A DNA stretch of 21,673 bases from Bacteroidales bacterium (GCA_017616675.1 JAFZXR010000060.1:1-21673), one strand, 5' to 3'; numbered from the stretch's first letter, positions 7,532-16,137 are shown. Notes: generated by a model not told the origin, from the letters alone. Program-made: numbers and translations.

Positions 7532-8884
7532 TTATATTTCGTTAATAATTTCTTCAAATGTCAAATTATCGTCAACAGTCTCCATTTTCGTCTGTTTTAT
7601 TCGCATTTTGCGTTTATAATACGAGTCGATCTGCGTTTCAAGAAGAATTGAGATGACTTGGTTGGAGAAGCCGTTTTTCGTAAGGCAGCATATGCGCACG
7701 TCGTTTTTAGTCAGTTTTGGGAACTTCGCCAGCAAACGTTTGGAGAAGCCATCGTAAACCAGATCGGTCATGCTGATGAAGTCGTCCCAGTCGGCGTCAC
7801 TAAGGTCGAAGTTGAGTGCGTCGGCGGTGAGATGCTCGCCGAGGTTCTTAGCTGTGGCAAACACGCTGCTGCTCAGCATTACCTTATCGCGCATCTGCAG
7901 TTCCTTTTCAAGCGACTTAATCTTATTATCAGTCATTTTATTCCTGATTATCAACAAGATAGCAAGGCAAGCAACTAAAACAACTGCGATTATCAGATAG
8001 AGCTTGAGACTTTTGGTGCGATGCATGGTCTCGAGTTCGGTTTTTTGAGCTCTAAGCTCCGATTCTGCCTTGATACGCTGGATATTTTCGCTGTTGTTCT
8101 CTTTCTCGGCAAGTGTCATATTATCGATGAACAATTGCTCGTATTCCATTGCCATATCGAGGTTTTCCTCGTTGAGGGCTATGCCGTAGAGCGTTTGGTA
8201 GACCGACATCTTCACTCCTGCCCTATCACTTTGCAGTGCTTTTTCGAGATATGTCTTCGCAACATCATTCTCATCGATGTAATAATAAAGGATTCCGAGG
8301 GTCATGTTGGCGATGTCAAGGTCGTTGCCATGCAGACCGCCTTCGACGGCTTTGCCGACACATTCGATGGCTTTCGGATAGTCGCCAATCTCCATGTAAT
8401 AATCGCGACCGATTTCGAGATTGATATCGGCCATCATCACGTTATTATTTAATAAGGTGGCGATTTGGAAGGCGTTGTCGTAAAACTGCTTGGTCTGCGC
8501 GAACCATCCGAGCGATTTAGCCACACGGCCGCAGTTGCGCCATGCCGTCATCATCCCTACGGAATCGTTGATCTGTTTGAAGTCGTCGATTGCCGCGCGG
8601 TGCATCTTCAGAGCATCCTCAAAAAGCTGATGTTTGTTATACATCGCGCCGAGGTTGTCTTCGATGTTGGCTTTCAACTCAATGTCGTCGCCGTTTTTGA
8701 CCAGCGTCAATGCTTCGAGAAAACACTGTGTTGCCTCTTCTGACAGACGTTGAGAACGCAGCTGCACACCTTGTTCATATAACGCGCGTGCACGTTGCTC
8801 ACGTCTCGCTTGCGATTCGCATGAAGTCATGGTGACAATGAACGCCATCGCAAGAATGATTGGATATGTTAATTTTGCTTTCAT
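7532..8884 (-). CDS. TPR membrane regulator with C-terminal HTH-like domain
   Basis: A predicted envelope-spanning regulator of 450 aa. The start is placed at ATG 8884, because an upstream in-frame TTG (8893) adds only three residues. The N-terminus is a lipoprotein-like signal (FIVTMTSC, lipobox cysteine about residue 22). Residues about 30-270 are tetratricopeptide repeats (YEQGVQLRSQRLSEEATQCF, YYMEIGDYPKAIECVGKAV). A single membrane helix (LYLIIAVVLVACLAILLII) lies near residues 295-313, followed by a short coiled coil (IKSLEKELQMRDK). The tail (LTKNDVRICCLTKNGFSNQV, then SYYKRKMRIKQ) resembles the LuxR-like helix-turn-helix of Bacteroidales TPR regulators. It heads a tight run with two secreted cargos and may control them; that link is inferred from layout. 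Confidence 0.75.
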   Translation of the reverse strand: MKAKLTYPIILAMAFIVTMTSCESQARREQRARALYEQGVQLRSQRLSEEATQCFLEALTLVKNGDDIELKANIEDNLGAMYNKHQLFEDALKMHRAAIDDFKQINDSVGMMTAWRNCGRVAKSLGWFAQTKQFYDNAFQIATLLNNNVMMADINLEIGRDYYMEIGDYPKAIECVGKAVEGGLHGNDLDIANMTLGILYYYIDENDVAKTYLEKALQSDRAGVKMSVYQTLYGIALNEENLDMAMEYEQLFIDNMTLAEKENNSENIQRIKAESELRAQKTELETMHRTKSLKLYLIIAVVLVACLAILLIIRNKMTDNKIKSLEKELQMRDKVMLSSSVFATAKNLGEHLTADALNFDLSDADWDDFISMTDLVYDGFSKRLLAKFPKLTKNDVRICCLTKNGFSNQVISILLETQIDSYYKRKMRIKQTKMETVDDNLTFEEIINEI

Positions 8885-8890
8885 ACATTG

Positions 8891-8919
8891 CAAAAATATA
8901 CAAAATTTTCCTTTGTCAA
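8891..8919 (-). promoter_or_regulatory. Promoter of the regulator-cargo run, near-leaderless
   Basis: The minus strand has a -33 TTG at 8919-8917, an 18-nt spacer, and -7 TATTTTTG at 8898-8891, an exact match to TAnnTTTG. The predicted transcription start falls within a few bases of the ATG at 8884, so the message would have almost no leader. Confidence 0.5.
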
Positions 8920-9040
8920 GAGGTTGGAAAGCCCAAAGAAGGCAATGTCCATGCGATTAAAGGATGATAGATGTTATTTTATTGATAATCATACAGTTAA
9001 ACAAAATGATTTTGGTTTTTGTCCATATAAAAAAACAATA

Positions 9041-9076
9041 AAAAAATGGAATAATCTTGTAAATCATTCCATTTTT
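9041..9076 (-). terminator. Terminator of tRNA-Asp
   Basis: AAAAATGGAAT (9042-9052) and ATTCCATTTTT (9066-9076) form an 11-bp stem with a 13-nt loop just beyond the tRNA 3' end. On the minus strand the stem is followed by a T-rich run. The A/T flanks make it potentially bidirectional. Confidence 0.6.
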
Positions 9077-9077
9077 G

Positions 9078-9152
9078 CGGTGCCGAACGGGCTCGAACCG
9101 TCGACCTCCTGCGTGACAGGCAGGCATTCTAACCAAACTGAACTACGGCACC
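9078..9152 (-). tRNA. tRNA-Asp (GUC)
   Basis: The minus strand gives a full cloverleaf. The acceptor stem is GGTGCCG/CGGCACC with discriminator G. The D arm is GTTC...GAAT. The anticodon stem CCTGC/GCAGG encloses the loop CTGTCAC, whose anticodon GTC reads aspartate. The T arm is GACGG-TTCGAGC-CCGTT. The 3' CCA is not encoded (CA-A follows the discriminator) and must be added by enzyme. Confidence 0.95.
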
Positions 9153-9176
9153 AAACCTTGTCAGTTTTTGACGGGG

Positions 9177-9204
9177 CAAAGATACGGCGTTTTTGCTTAC
9201 GCAC
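9177..9204 (-). promoter_or_regulatory. tRNA-Asp promoter
   Basis: The minus strand has TATCTTTG at 9184-9177, an exact -7 consensus match 25 nt before the tRNA. No clear TTG is seen at -33 (GTG is the nearest). A 20-bp A/T palindrome (9212-9231) lies just upstream. Confidence 0.55.
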
Positions 9205-9270
9205 GACATTTTTTTCAAAAATTTTTGAAAATTTTTAATTTTAAATTCTAATTATCTGATAATCATCATT

Positions 9271-11337
9271 TTACAAATTAAGAACAAAGGCTCCCGACGT
9301 TTTTACATCATAATAATCCTGCCCCAACTCCTCCGCCTTTTTGATGATTTTCTCACTCAGATAATCAGGAATGCTGCCGTCAAGTATCAGTAAATCAACG
9401 ACATAGCAATTTAAAAGCCGCTCAAGGTCGAGATTTTTCCTGCCTTGAACGATGAAATAGTCGAGATGCGGCCGAAAGGCCATTTTTACGCCAAAAGTCG
9501 ATTTTTCGTCGGAAAAACCGAGCGTTTTGCCACCAAAAGTAATAAGGTTTCCCCGCTTCTCGAGATAAGGATTCTCAAAATACGGGTTATCGGTCGAAAC
9601 GAAAGTACCATGATCAAAGACGCCTTCTTTTACAAGGTTGTTTTCGATGCTGAAACTGACTATCGACGGGTCGTTAATCACCGCGGTGTCGCACAAAAGC
9701 ACGTGCTCGCGACCACAGACAAAGTCGATGGCTGTATTTTTATTCATGGAATAGACCGTCAAGCTCATCTGATGACGTTGCATCACTGCTCGAGTGAGCT
9801 GCGACACACTGAAAATCAATAAGATAGAAAGCATCGCAAAAAACAATCTCTTCTTTTTATGTTCGACGACAATCATCAACAGCAAAAGCGCAGTTATCAG
9901 ACAAGTAAACTCTAAATTATTGATATACAATCCTTTAACTATCGAAAAAGGCATGTCTTCAACACTGGTGACGATGAAATTCATGGCATGGATCAGCCAT
10001 TTCACGCAGAAGGCGACACCTATATTAATATATGGGATGAAGAAAATGAGCAGCATCACCATCCCGCCCATGATTACGATGGTGGAGATGGGACCCATAA
10101 AGAGATTACTAAGCCAGAAATACGTCGGAAACTGGTGGAAATAATAGATTGACAGCGGTGCCGTGGCAATCTGGGCCGACAAGGTGACCGAGGTGAGCTC
10201 CCATATCTTATCAACCAGTTTCGACCTGCTGAACACCAGGCGGTACAAAGGTTTTTGAATGACCACAATGCCGATGACAGCGCAGTACGACAGCAGGAAG
10301 CCGACGTTCAGCAGGTTAGCCGGGTCGATGCATAACAAAAGGAACGCCGAGGCAGCCAGACTGTTGAGCAAGACGCCGTTTCGCTTGAGCATCTCCCCTA
10401 CGACCACAAACGACAACATTATCGTGGAACGCAGGATTGAAGGCGCCAGGCCCGCGAGCAGAGCGTAAAGCCATATCAGAAGCAGCAGCAACGACTGCTT
10501 CAGGATGTGCTGCCAGCGTTCCTTCTTGCTCAGGAAGCCCAGCATATACGAGAAAACCATGAATATCACGCCCACGTGCATTCCCGAGACGCATAAGATA
10601 TGCATCGACCCGGCCGCGACGTATTTCTGGCGTAGTTCAGTAGGCAACGTATCGTCATAACCGAGCAAAATCGCCGCCGCGACTGCATATTCCTCGCCTT
10701 CGATGCCAAGGTCTTGCATCGTTTCGAGCAGAAAGTCGCGCAGCCGGTACGAGAACGCATAAACGGGGTTCGCACGACACAGCGGAAGCCTCTCCCAAGA
10801 GTTGTCATTCAAGTACACCTGCCGCGAGATTCCCTTCCGAGCCAGATACTTCCGATAGTCGAACTGCTCAGGATTCATTGGCGGTTCCAGCAGTCGCGGC
10901 GGCTCATGAAACACAATGACATCGCCATAATTCAAGCCCAGCGAGCGCTCGTTTTTCTCGAAATAAGCCATCACCGCACCTTGACACGACTGCATCTCAA
11001 GCACCACCTTCACCGACTTCTCCTTCTCCGTCGGGCATTCCGACAGTCGGGCGACCCATAAGTCGCAGTCATCATCGAGGTCATCGTCACGGATATGGAC
11101 GACGGCTACACCTATTAATATAAGATGCAGATTCAACAATACACCGAAGACCCAGCGATAGCGGTAGTCTTTGACCACCGAGGATATCACTATTAACGCA
11201 AATCCCAGCAAAATCACGGCAATCAGGAGGATTCGCAATTCCTTTTCCGATAGGTTCAGACACGAAAACGAAAGCCAGATGCCCAATACGAAAGGCATCA
11301 GCAGACGGATGAAAGGATATTTGAACCAGTTTACCAT
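9271..11337 (-). CDS. comEC: ComEC/Rec2 DNA-uptake channel
   Basis: An inner-membrane protein of 688 aa that, in this family, forms the channel for single-stranded DNA entering the cell in natural transformation. The N-terminal part (about residues 25-190) fits the DUF4131 region, with membrane helices and a soluble OB-like segment (NYGDVIVFHEPPRLL, NPEQFDYRKYLARKGI). The Competence domain starts with AAILLGYDDTLP (about 221-232) and the family signature HILCVSGMHVG (246-256), followed by many helices. The last 190 residues occupy the place of the metallo-beta-lactamase-like domain, but no HxHxDH metal motif is visible. Length is usual for the phylum. Spacing of 93 nt from lpxB includes a possible terminator. 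Confidence 0.9.
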   Translation of the reverse strand: MVNWFKYPFIRLLMPFVLGIWLSFSCLNLSEKELRILLIAVILLGFALIVISSVVKDYRYRWVFGVLLNLHLILIGVAVVHIRDDDLDDDCDLWVARLSECPTEKEKSVKVVLEMQSCQGAVMAYFEKNERSLGLNYGDVIVFHEPPRLLEPPMNPEQFDYRKYLARKGISRQVYLNDNSWERLPLCRANPVYAFSYRLRDFLLETMQDLGIEGEEYAVAAAILLGYDDTLPTELRQKYVAAGSMHILCVSGMHVGVIFMVFSYMLGFLSKKERWQHILKQSLLLLLIWLYALLAGLAPSILRSTIMLSFVVVGEMLKRNGVLLNSLAASAFLLLCIDPANLLNVGFLLSYCAVIGIVVIQKPLYRLVFSRSKLVDKIWELTSVTLSAQIATAPLSIYYFHQFPTYFWLSNLFMGPISTIVIMGGMVMLLIFFIPYINIGVAFCVKWLIHAMNFIVTSVEDMPFSIVKGLYINNLEFTCLITALLLLMIVVEHKKKRLFFAMLSILLIFSVSQLTRAVMQRHQMSLTVYSMNKNTAIDFVCGREHVLLCDTAVINDPSIVSFSIENNLVKEGVFDHGTFVSTDNPYFENPYLEKRGNLITFGGKTLGFSDEKSTFGVKMAFRPHLDYFIVQGRKNLDLERLLNCYVVDLLILDGSIPDYLSEKIIKKAEELGQDYYDVKTSGAFVLNL

Positions 11338-11356
11338 TCCTGCACGTGTTTAACAC

Positions 11357-11407
11357 ATGCAAGTTAGGTCAAAAAACGACAGGTTTTCTTTCGTTTTTAT
11401 GCAAGTT
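11357..11407. promoter_or_regulatory. lpxB-comEC spacer with hairpin and direct repeats
   Basis: AAAAACGA (11372-11379) and TCGTTTTT (11391-11398) form an 8-bp stem with an 11-nt loop, ending in a T run on the minus strand, so it may terminate the lpxB transcript. It is bracketed by a 9-bp direct repeat ATGCAAGTT at 11357-11365 and 11399-11407. A small palindrome, GTGTTTAACAC, lies at 11346-11356. A clear comEC promoter is not seen. Confidence 0.4.
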
Positions 11408-11430
11408 GTGTTAAATTTTTATCGCAAATG

Positions 11431-12555
11431 TTAAAATTTTTTAACATATGAGATTATCGTCTCGGCGGCTCTATCCGACGCTCCGGTGTTGCCGAGCACA
11501 TACTTCAGCTCTTCGTATTCCTCGAGCAGTTTTTTCTGTCGTTTCGAGCTGTTGAGCAGCGACTGCAACTCGTCGCGTATGTTGTTGGCGGTCATGTCGT
11601 TTTGTATTAACTCCTTGACTACCAATCGGTCCATGATGAGATTCACCAGACAGATATATTTGACTTTCGCCACCTGGCGGGCGATGAGATACGAAATCCT
11701 GTTGGCCTTGTAGCACACCACTTCGGGCACGTCGAGCAAGGCCGTCTCGAGAGTCGCCGTTCCTGAGGTAACCACAGCAGCGCTTGACAGTTGCAGCAGT
11801 TGATACGTGCGGTTGAGCACTAATCTCACGTTAGCCTTCTCCCCTATTATCTTCTTGTAGTAGCTCACCGGCAGCGACGGTGCGCAGGCCACCACAAACT
11901 GGTAGCTCGGGAACATCTTCACCACGTCGAGCATCACCGTGAGCATGCGGCTCACCTCTTGTTTACGGCTTCCCGGCAGCAGCGCGATGATCTCTTTCTT
12001 AGGATTAAGGCGGTTAGCCTTGTAAAACTTCTGTCTGTCGACAGGTTCAACCTTCGCTATCTCGTCGAGCAGAGGATGTCCAACAAATTGACAGTCAACG
12101 TCATAGTTGTCGTAAAATTTCTTCTCGAAAGGCAAGATGCAGAGCATTTTGTCGACCACCTTCTTGATGGTGTACACGCGGCGGCGTTTCCATGCCCACA
12201 CCTGAGGCGAGATATAATAAAACACCTTGAAACCCTTCTTTTTCGCCCATTTTGCTATCTTAAGGTTAAATCCGGGGTAGTCGATGAGAATCAGTGCATC
12301 GGGTTTGAATTCGGCTATGTCTTTTTTACAATATTTAATATTTTTAAGAATTGTCTTCAAATTCATTAAAACCTCGACGAAGCCCATAAACGCCAGGTCG
12401 TGGTAGTTTTTCACCACGTTGGCACCGTTTCGGCGCATCTTCTCGCCTCCCCATGCCCTGATCTTCGCTCCCGGGTCCTGCTGTCGTATCGAGGCCACGA
12501 GATTTGAGCCGTGCAAATCGCCCGAAGCCTCACCTGCTATGATGTAATACTTCAT
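11431..12555 (-). CDS. lpxB: Lipid-A-disaccharide synthase
   Basis: LpxB (374 aa) joins UDP-2,3-diacylglucosamine with lipid X to make the lipid A disaccharide on the cytoplasmic face of the inner membrane. Family motifs are present in order: GEASGDLHGS (8-17), AFMGFVEVL, the proline-rich YYISPQVWAWKRRR, ALLPGSRKQEV, and the C-terminal sugar-nucleotide region VTSGTATLE. Length is normal for the family. The start ATG overlaps the surE stop by 4 nt (ATGA), so translation is probably coupled. It ends the tight housekeeping run. Confidence 0.96.
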   Translation of the reverse strand: MKYYIIAGEASGDLHGSNLVASIRQQDPGAKIRAWGGEKMRRNGANVVKNYHDLAFMGFVEVLMNLKTILKNIKYCKKDIAEFKPDALILIDYPGFNLKIAKWAKKKGFKVFYYISPQVWAWKRRRVYTIKKVVDKMLCILPFEKKFYDNYDVDCQFVGHPLLDEIAKVEPVDRQKFYKANRLNPKKEIIALLPGSRKQEVSRMLTVMLDVVKMFPSYQFVVACAPSLPVSYYKKIIGEKANVRLVLNRTYQLLQLSSAAVVTSGTATLETALLDVPEVVCYKANRISYLIARQVAKVKYICLVNLIMDRLVVKELIQNDMTANNIRDELQSLLNSSKRQKKLLEEYEELKYVLGNTGASDRAAETIISYVKKF

Positions 12556-13322
12556 TTTTCAAAACTTTTTAGTTTGTCCATGACGTCGTAAGCAGTCCAG
12601 TCGTAATGTGTCGGGACTATCGACGCGTAGCCGTTTTTCAGCGCATAGACATCGGTGTCGGTACCGTCGTCTTCGACGATAAACTCGCCGCCAATCCAGA
12701 AATAATCGCGGTTGTGCGGGTCTTTCCGCTTGTCGAAGATCTCTTTCCAGCGTGCCTTGGCCTGACGGCAGATCTTAACGCCTTTTATAGGGTTTTCCTC
12801 AGTCGTCTTGGGGAAATTCACGTTCAGGCAGACGCCTTTCGGCAGACCTTCTTTCAAAACTTTTTTCGTGATATCGAGTATGTAGCTGTCGAGGTTGTCG
12901 AAGTTGGCGTTCGGCGAGTAATCCTCGAGGCTGAAGCCAATCGCCGGGATTCCGTCCATGCAGGCCTCGACGACGGCGGCCATGGTGCCCGAATATATCA
13001 CGTTGGTCGAGGCATTCGAACCGTGGTTGATGCCCGAAACCAGCAGGTCGGGATACTCGTCCATGAGCATCTGGAAGCCCACCTTCGCGCAGTCGACCGG
13101 GCAGCCGTTCAAGACATACATCTCAAAATTCTCAGACTTCTCTAACTGTCTGAGTCTCAATGGTTCATTTATGGTCATCGAGTGACCTTGCGCCGACTTC
13201 ACCTGCTCGGTAGACACCACCACCACCTTTCCAATCTGACTCATCAAATCCGCAAGTTTCCTTAAGCCTTTCGCCAAATACCCATCATCATTCGTTACTA
13301 AAATCGTCGGTTTTCTTTCCAT
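12552..13322 (-). CDS. surE: SurE 5'/3'-nucleotidase
   Basis: SurE (256 aa) is a metal-dependent phosphatase that removes phosphate from nucleoside 5'- and 3'-monophosphates, a housekeeping and stress-survival enzyme. The metal site is visible: ILVTNDDGY with D12 and D13, S43 in VKSAQGHSMT, and N99 in SGINHGSN. Length matches the family. The start ATG follows directly on the maf stop codon, and the end overlaps lpxB by 4 nt. Confidence 0.96.
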   Translation of the reverse strand: MERKPTILVTNDDGYLAKGLRKLADLMSQIGKVVVVSTEQVKSAQGHSMTINEPLRLRQLEKSENFEMYVLNGCPVDCAKVGFQMLMDEYPDLLVSGINHGSNASTNVIYSGTMAAVVEACMDGIPAIGFSLEDYSPNANFDNLDSYILDITKKVLKEGLPKGVCLNVNFPKTTEENPIKGVKICRQAKARWKEIFDKRKDPHNRDYFWIGGEFIVEDDGTDTDVYALKNGYASIVPTHYDWTAYDVMDKLKSFEK

Positions 13323-13904
13323 CTAAAAATCCTTTAAAACTTTATACAATTTCTGTGTGGGCAAGCCCATCACGTTATAATACGAGCCTTCGACGTTGCT
13401 GACGCCTATGTAGCCTATCCATTCCTGGACACCGTAAGCGCCTGCCTTGTCGTAAGGTTTGAAATTATTGATATAATAATTAACTTCTTGATTATCAAGC
13501 ATTTCGAGTGTCACCTTAGAGATAACCGAGAAGGTCTTTGTCTTCTCTTTTGTGTGCACTGTGACGCCTGTCACCACCTTATGCACCTTGCCGGAAAGCA
13601 GATTCATCATCCGCACCGCATCGTCACGGTCTTTCGGCTTGCCGAGGATCTCATTTTCGACAATGACGACGGTGTCGGCGGTGATAACCATATAATTATC
13701 AGGCAGTTCCGCATCTTCGAAGGCCTTAGCTTTCTTCAGACTCAAAAACGGCGCCACATCGATGACCGGCAGACGCTGAGGATAGCTCTCGTCGACTTCT
13801 TTGGTCTGAATCGTGAAATCGATGCCGATGCCCTTCAAAAGCTCTTGACGGCGAGGCGATTTCGAAGCTAAAACGATATTATATTTCTTTAAATTATCTA
13901 ACAT
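13323..13904 (-). CDS. Maf-family nucleotide pyrophosphatase
   Basis: A 193-aa Maf/HAM1-like pyrophosphatase. The family hydrolyses non-canonical or regular nucleoside triphosphates (dTTP/UTP type in YhdE-like members) and has been linked to septum formation. Signatures are IVLASKSPRRQELLKG (10-25), the VDESYP segment, ITADTVVIVENEILGKPKD with the catalytic aspartate, GVTVHTKEKT, and YDKAGAYGVQEW near the C-terminus. The YhdE-like subfamily is likely from the AGAYGVQ motif. It starts 1 nt after the UbiA stop codon and abuts surE. Confidence 0.93.
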   Translation of the reverse strand: MLDNLKKYNIVLASKSPRRQELLKGIGIDFTIQTKEVDESYPQRLPVIDVAPFLSLKKAKAFEDAELPDNYMVITADTVVIVENEILGKPKDRDDAVRMMNLLSGKVHKVVTGVTVHTKEKTKTFSVISKVTLEMLDNQEVNYYINNFKPYDKAGAYGVQEWIGYIGVSNVEGSYYNVMGLPTQKLYKVLKDF

Positions 13905-13905
13905 T

Positions 13906-14841
13906 TTATTTTATGAAAAACATCGATAAAACTCCAACTAACATGCTGATTTTCATGGCAATAGACTGCATATGAAACTGTTTTGAGGTCCTAAGGCTTG
14001 AGTCAAGCAGACCAAAAACATTTCCGAACAGCATTACAAACATGAAAATGCCCGATCCGTAGAGCATATAGCCCGTTATGACAAAGCCATAGTCATGCAA
14101 GTATTCTTTAGCGTATATGATTAAAATGAATGCCAATAAAGTCAGCGCCAGCACAATGATTTGAGCGGTCTTAATGCCCCAGGCGATAGGAATAGTGCGG
14201 CAATTCGAGCGTTCGTCGCCTTCCACATCCTCCATATCCTTTACGATTTCGCGAATCAGCGTCAACAGGAAGGCAAATGCGGTGTAAATCAGCACCAGAT
14301 GAAGCGACTGACGCATCCATTCTTCGTTTTCGATAAGAATAATCTCATCGCCACGCATGGCCAAAATCTGGAACAGCCATGGCAAAAACGTCACGAAAGC
14401 GATTGATACTGAAACGATTACATTTCCGATGACAAGTTTTTTCTTATACCTGCTGGAATAAGAATAGAAAACGCAAACCAATAGCAGCAGGCATAAAAAG
14501 ACAGGGAGAAACTTACTGCCATAAGTGATTAAACTTGAAGCCAAAGCACAGCCTAAACCTATGATTGTCAATGCCCAATAAAAGACAATACATTGTTTTT
14601 CGGTAAAAATCCTGCCGACGATAAGTCTGTCTGGTTTGTTCACCGCATCGATCTCCTTGTCGAAAATGTCGTTTATAGCATAACCGCCTGCGAAAATAAA
14701 CACCACCGAGATGGTCAGCAGGACGAATCCGATGGTGCTTCTGACACCCATAACGCAGTGATACACAAGGCACATCATCAATGCTGTCATGAGCAGGTTA
14801 GGCCAGCGCACCAGTCTGAAAAAAGCACCGATTTTCTTCAT
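13906..14841 (-). CDS. UbiA-family prenyltransferase
   Basis: An integral membrane prenyltransferase (311 aa from ATG 14841) with about eight to nine helices. The first Mg-prenyl-diphosphate motif is NDIFDKEIDAVNKPDR (N57, D58, D61, D65). The second is REIVKDMEDVEGDERSN. Bacteroidota proteins of this type are usually labelled geranylgeranylglycerol-phosphate geranylgeranyltransferase-like; the acceptor cannot be read from the sequence, and a quinone or lipid role is possible. The start at ATG 14841 overlaps the phosphatase stop as TAATG, favouring it over the GTG two codons upstream. Confidence 0.88.
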   Translation of the reverse strand: MKKIGAFFRLVRWPNLLMTALMMCLVYHCVMGVRSTIGFVLLTISVVFIFAGGYAINDIFDKEIDAVNKPDRLIVGRIFTEKQCIVFYWALTIIGLGCALASSLITYGSKFLPVFLCLLLLVCVFYSYSSRYKKKLVIGNVIVSVSIAFVTFLPWLFQILAMRGDEIILIENEEWMRQSLHLVLIYTAFAFLLTLIREIVKDMEDVEGDERSNCRTIPIAWGIKTAQIIVLALTLLAFILIIYAKEYLHDYGFVITGYMLYGSGIFMFVMLFGNVFGLLDSSLRTSKQFHMQSIAMKISMLVGVLSMFFIK

Positions 14842-15365
14842 TACCACAGATGATTTTCGAAGTCCTTCATCCAGTTATCCTGCAGCTTGAGCACCTGCTC
14901 GATGATGTCGCGCACGGCACCTTTTCCGCCTTCTTTGTTGCTGATATAGACGCTTATCTGCTTGATCTCTTCGGAGGCGTCGGCGGAGCAAACAGGCACT
15001 CCCACCATCTGCATCACAGGATAATCGGGCATGTCATCGCCCATGTAGACGATTTGTTCCTTCTTGAGGTTTTTCTCCTTCATATATTCCTCTAACTTAA
15101 TGATTTTGTTAGGGATATGGGTAAAAACGTCCTTCACTCCGAGCATCTTCATCCGCGCCACCATGGAGTCGGCGTAACCTCCCGAGATGACTGCGACGTT
15201 GTATCCGAGACGCACGGCCAGCTGCAAGGCGAAGCCGTCCTTGACATTGGTGGCGCGGATGCCTTCGCCGTTAGGCATCATGAAGACATCGCCCTGCGTC
15301 ATAACTCCGTCATAATCAAAGATAAAGGTCGTTACGTTTTTTAAAAGTTCTTTATAGTTTTTCAT
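14841..15365 (-). CDS. kdsC: KdsC-type 3-deoxy-manno-octulosonate-8-phosphatase
   Basis: A HAD phosphatase (174 aa) that removes phosphate from Kdo-8-P in the synthesis of Kdo for LPS. The nucleophile motif is FIFDYDGVMT (D17 and D19), motif II is VISGG, and the KdsC-specific acid motif is YMGDDMPDYPVM. The C-terminal GGKGAVRDIIEQVL also matches the family, and the small uncapped form has the usual length. ATG 15365 is chosen over a TTG six codons earlier. It overlaps the DUF2520 gene by 14 nt. A close relative acting on a different sugar phosphate cannot be excluded. Confidence 0.88.
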   Translation of the reverse strand: MKNYKELLKNVTTFIFDYDGVMTQGDVFMMPNGEGIRATNVKDGFALQLAVRLGYNVAVISGGYADSMVARMKMLGVKDVFTHIPNKIIKLEEYMKEKNLKKEQIVYMGDDMPDYPVMQMVGVPVCSADASEEIKQISVYISNKEGGKGAVRDIIEQVLKLQDNWMKDFENHLW

Positions 15366-16137
15366 TTTTCTGATAATTTTCAATGATATAATCGGTCAAA
15401 ATCATGTAAATGGCGAGCTCATCGGGGTTGTCGGCCAGCATTTTCTCGTGTTCGCCAATTGTCGCAAAGTCGCCACGACGGGCAGGACCTGTCAGCGCCT
15501 CTTCGGGTGAAGTCTCAAACGATTTTTTAATCATCTCTTCGACAAGAGGCCTCATTATGTCAAGCTTTAAACCATTGTCTTTCAGTAACTTATCCCCTAT
15601 TCCGAGCATCACGTTGGTGAAATTCGACACGTAGACAGCCGCCAGATGTATCGCCTTGCGTTGCTCATCGTCGCAGAAGACCACTTTTTTCGAAAAATGA
15701 CTTGCGAAACGGCTAAGCATTTCAACATCATCCGGCGAATTGGCGTATATTAATAAAGGTATCTCGTCGAACTCGATTTCGCGGTTTTTGCTCATCGTCT
15801 GCAGCGGATAAAAAACTCCGAAGCGCATCGTGCGGTTAAGCAGCTCGGCCGACTTGGTTCCCGAGGTATGAACTGCAAGTCCTTTATACTCAAGGAGATG
15901 CGTCGCGACTTCAGAAATGGCGTCGTCGTTCACCGCAATTATCGCAAGATCCGATTTCAGCACTTTTTCGTAGTCTGTAACGGCTTCGACGCCCAAATCT
16001 TCGCTCACTTTTTTCGCTTTTTCGGGATTCCTGACAAGCATACAATAAGGTTCTATCTCTTTGCTTTTCAACAACTTACAAAGAGTATAGGCCGTATTTC
16101 CCGCCCCGATTATCGCTATTTTGCCAATTTGCAGCAT
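15352..16137 (-). CDS. Rossmann-like and DUF2520 domain protein
   Basis: A 261-aa dehydrogenase-like protein. The N-terminal Rossmann fold shows KIAIIGAGNTAYTL (6-19) for NAD(P) binding and a middle segment (SDLAIIAVNDDAISEVA, VHTSGTKS) like 6-phosphogluconate or ketopantoate reductases. The C-terminal DUF2520 part has RKAIHLAAVYVSNFTN and TGPARRGD. The substrate is not known for this family. It is the first gene of the leftward housekeeping operon, divergent from moxR, with no unmistakable -7 box upstream. Confidence 0.9.
   Translation of the reverse strand: MLQIGKIAIIGAGNTAYTLCKLLKSKEIEPYCMLVRNPEKAKKVSEDLGVEAVTDYEKVLKSDLAIIAVNDDAISEVATHLLEYKGLAVHTSGTKSAELLNRTMRFGVFYPLQTMSKNREIEFDEIPLLIYANSPDDVEMLSRFASHFSKKVVFCDDEQRKAIHLAAVYVSNFTNVMLGIGDKLLKDNGLKLDIMRPLVEEMIKKSFETSPEEALTGPARRGDFATIGEHEKMLADNPDELAIYMILTDYIIENYQKNEKL

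Noticed and set aside
9212..9231. 20-bp perfect A/T palindrome upstream of tRNA-Asp
   Set aside because: It is almost pure A/T in an A/T-rich spacer and has no T-run placed for termination; chance or an upstream element is enough to explain it.
8888..9238. Open frame of 116 codons on the plus strand
   Set aside because: It runs through the complement of the tRNA-Asp gene and its promoter.
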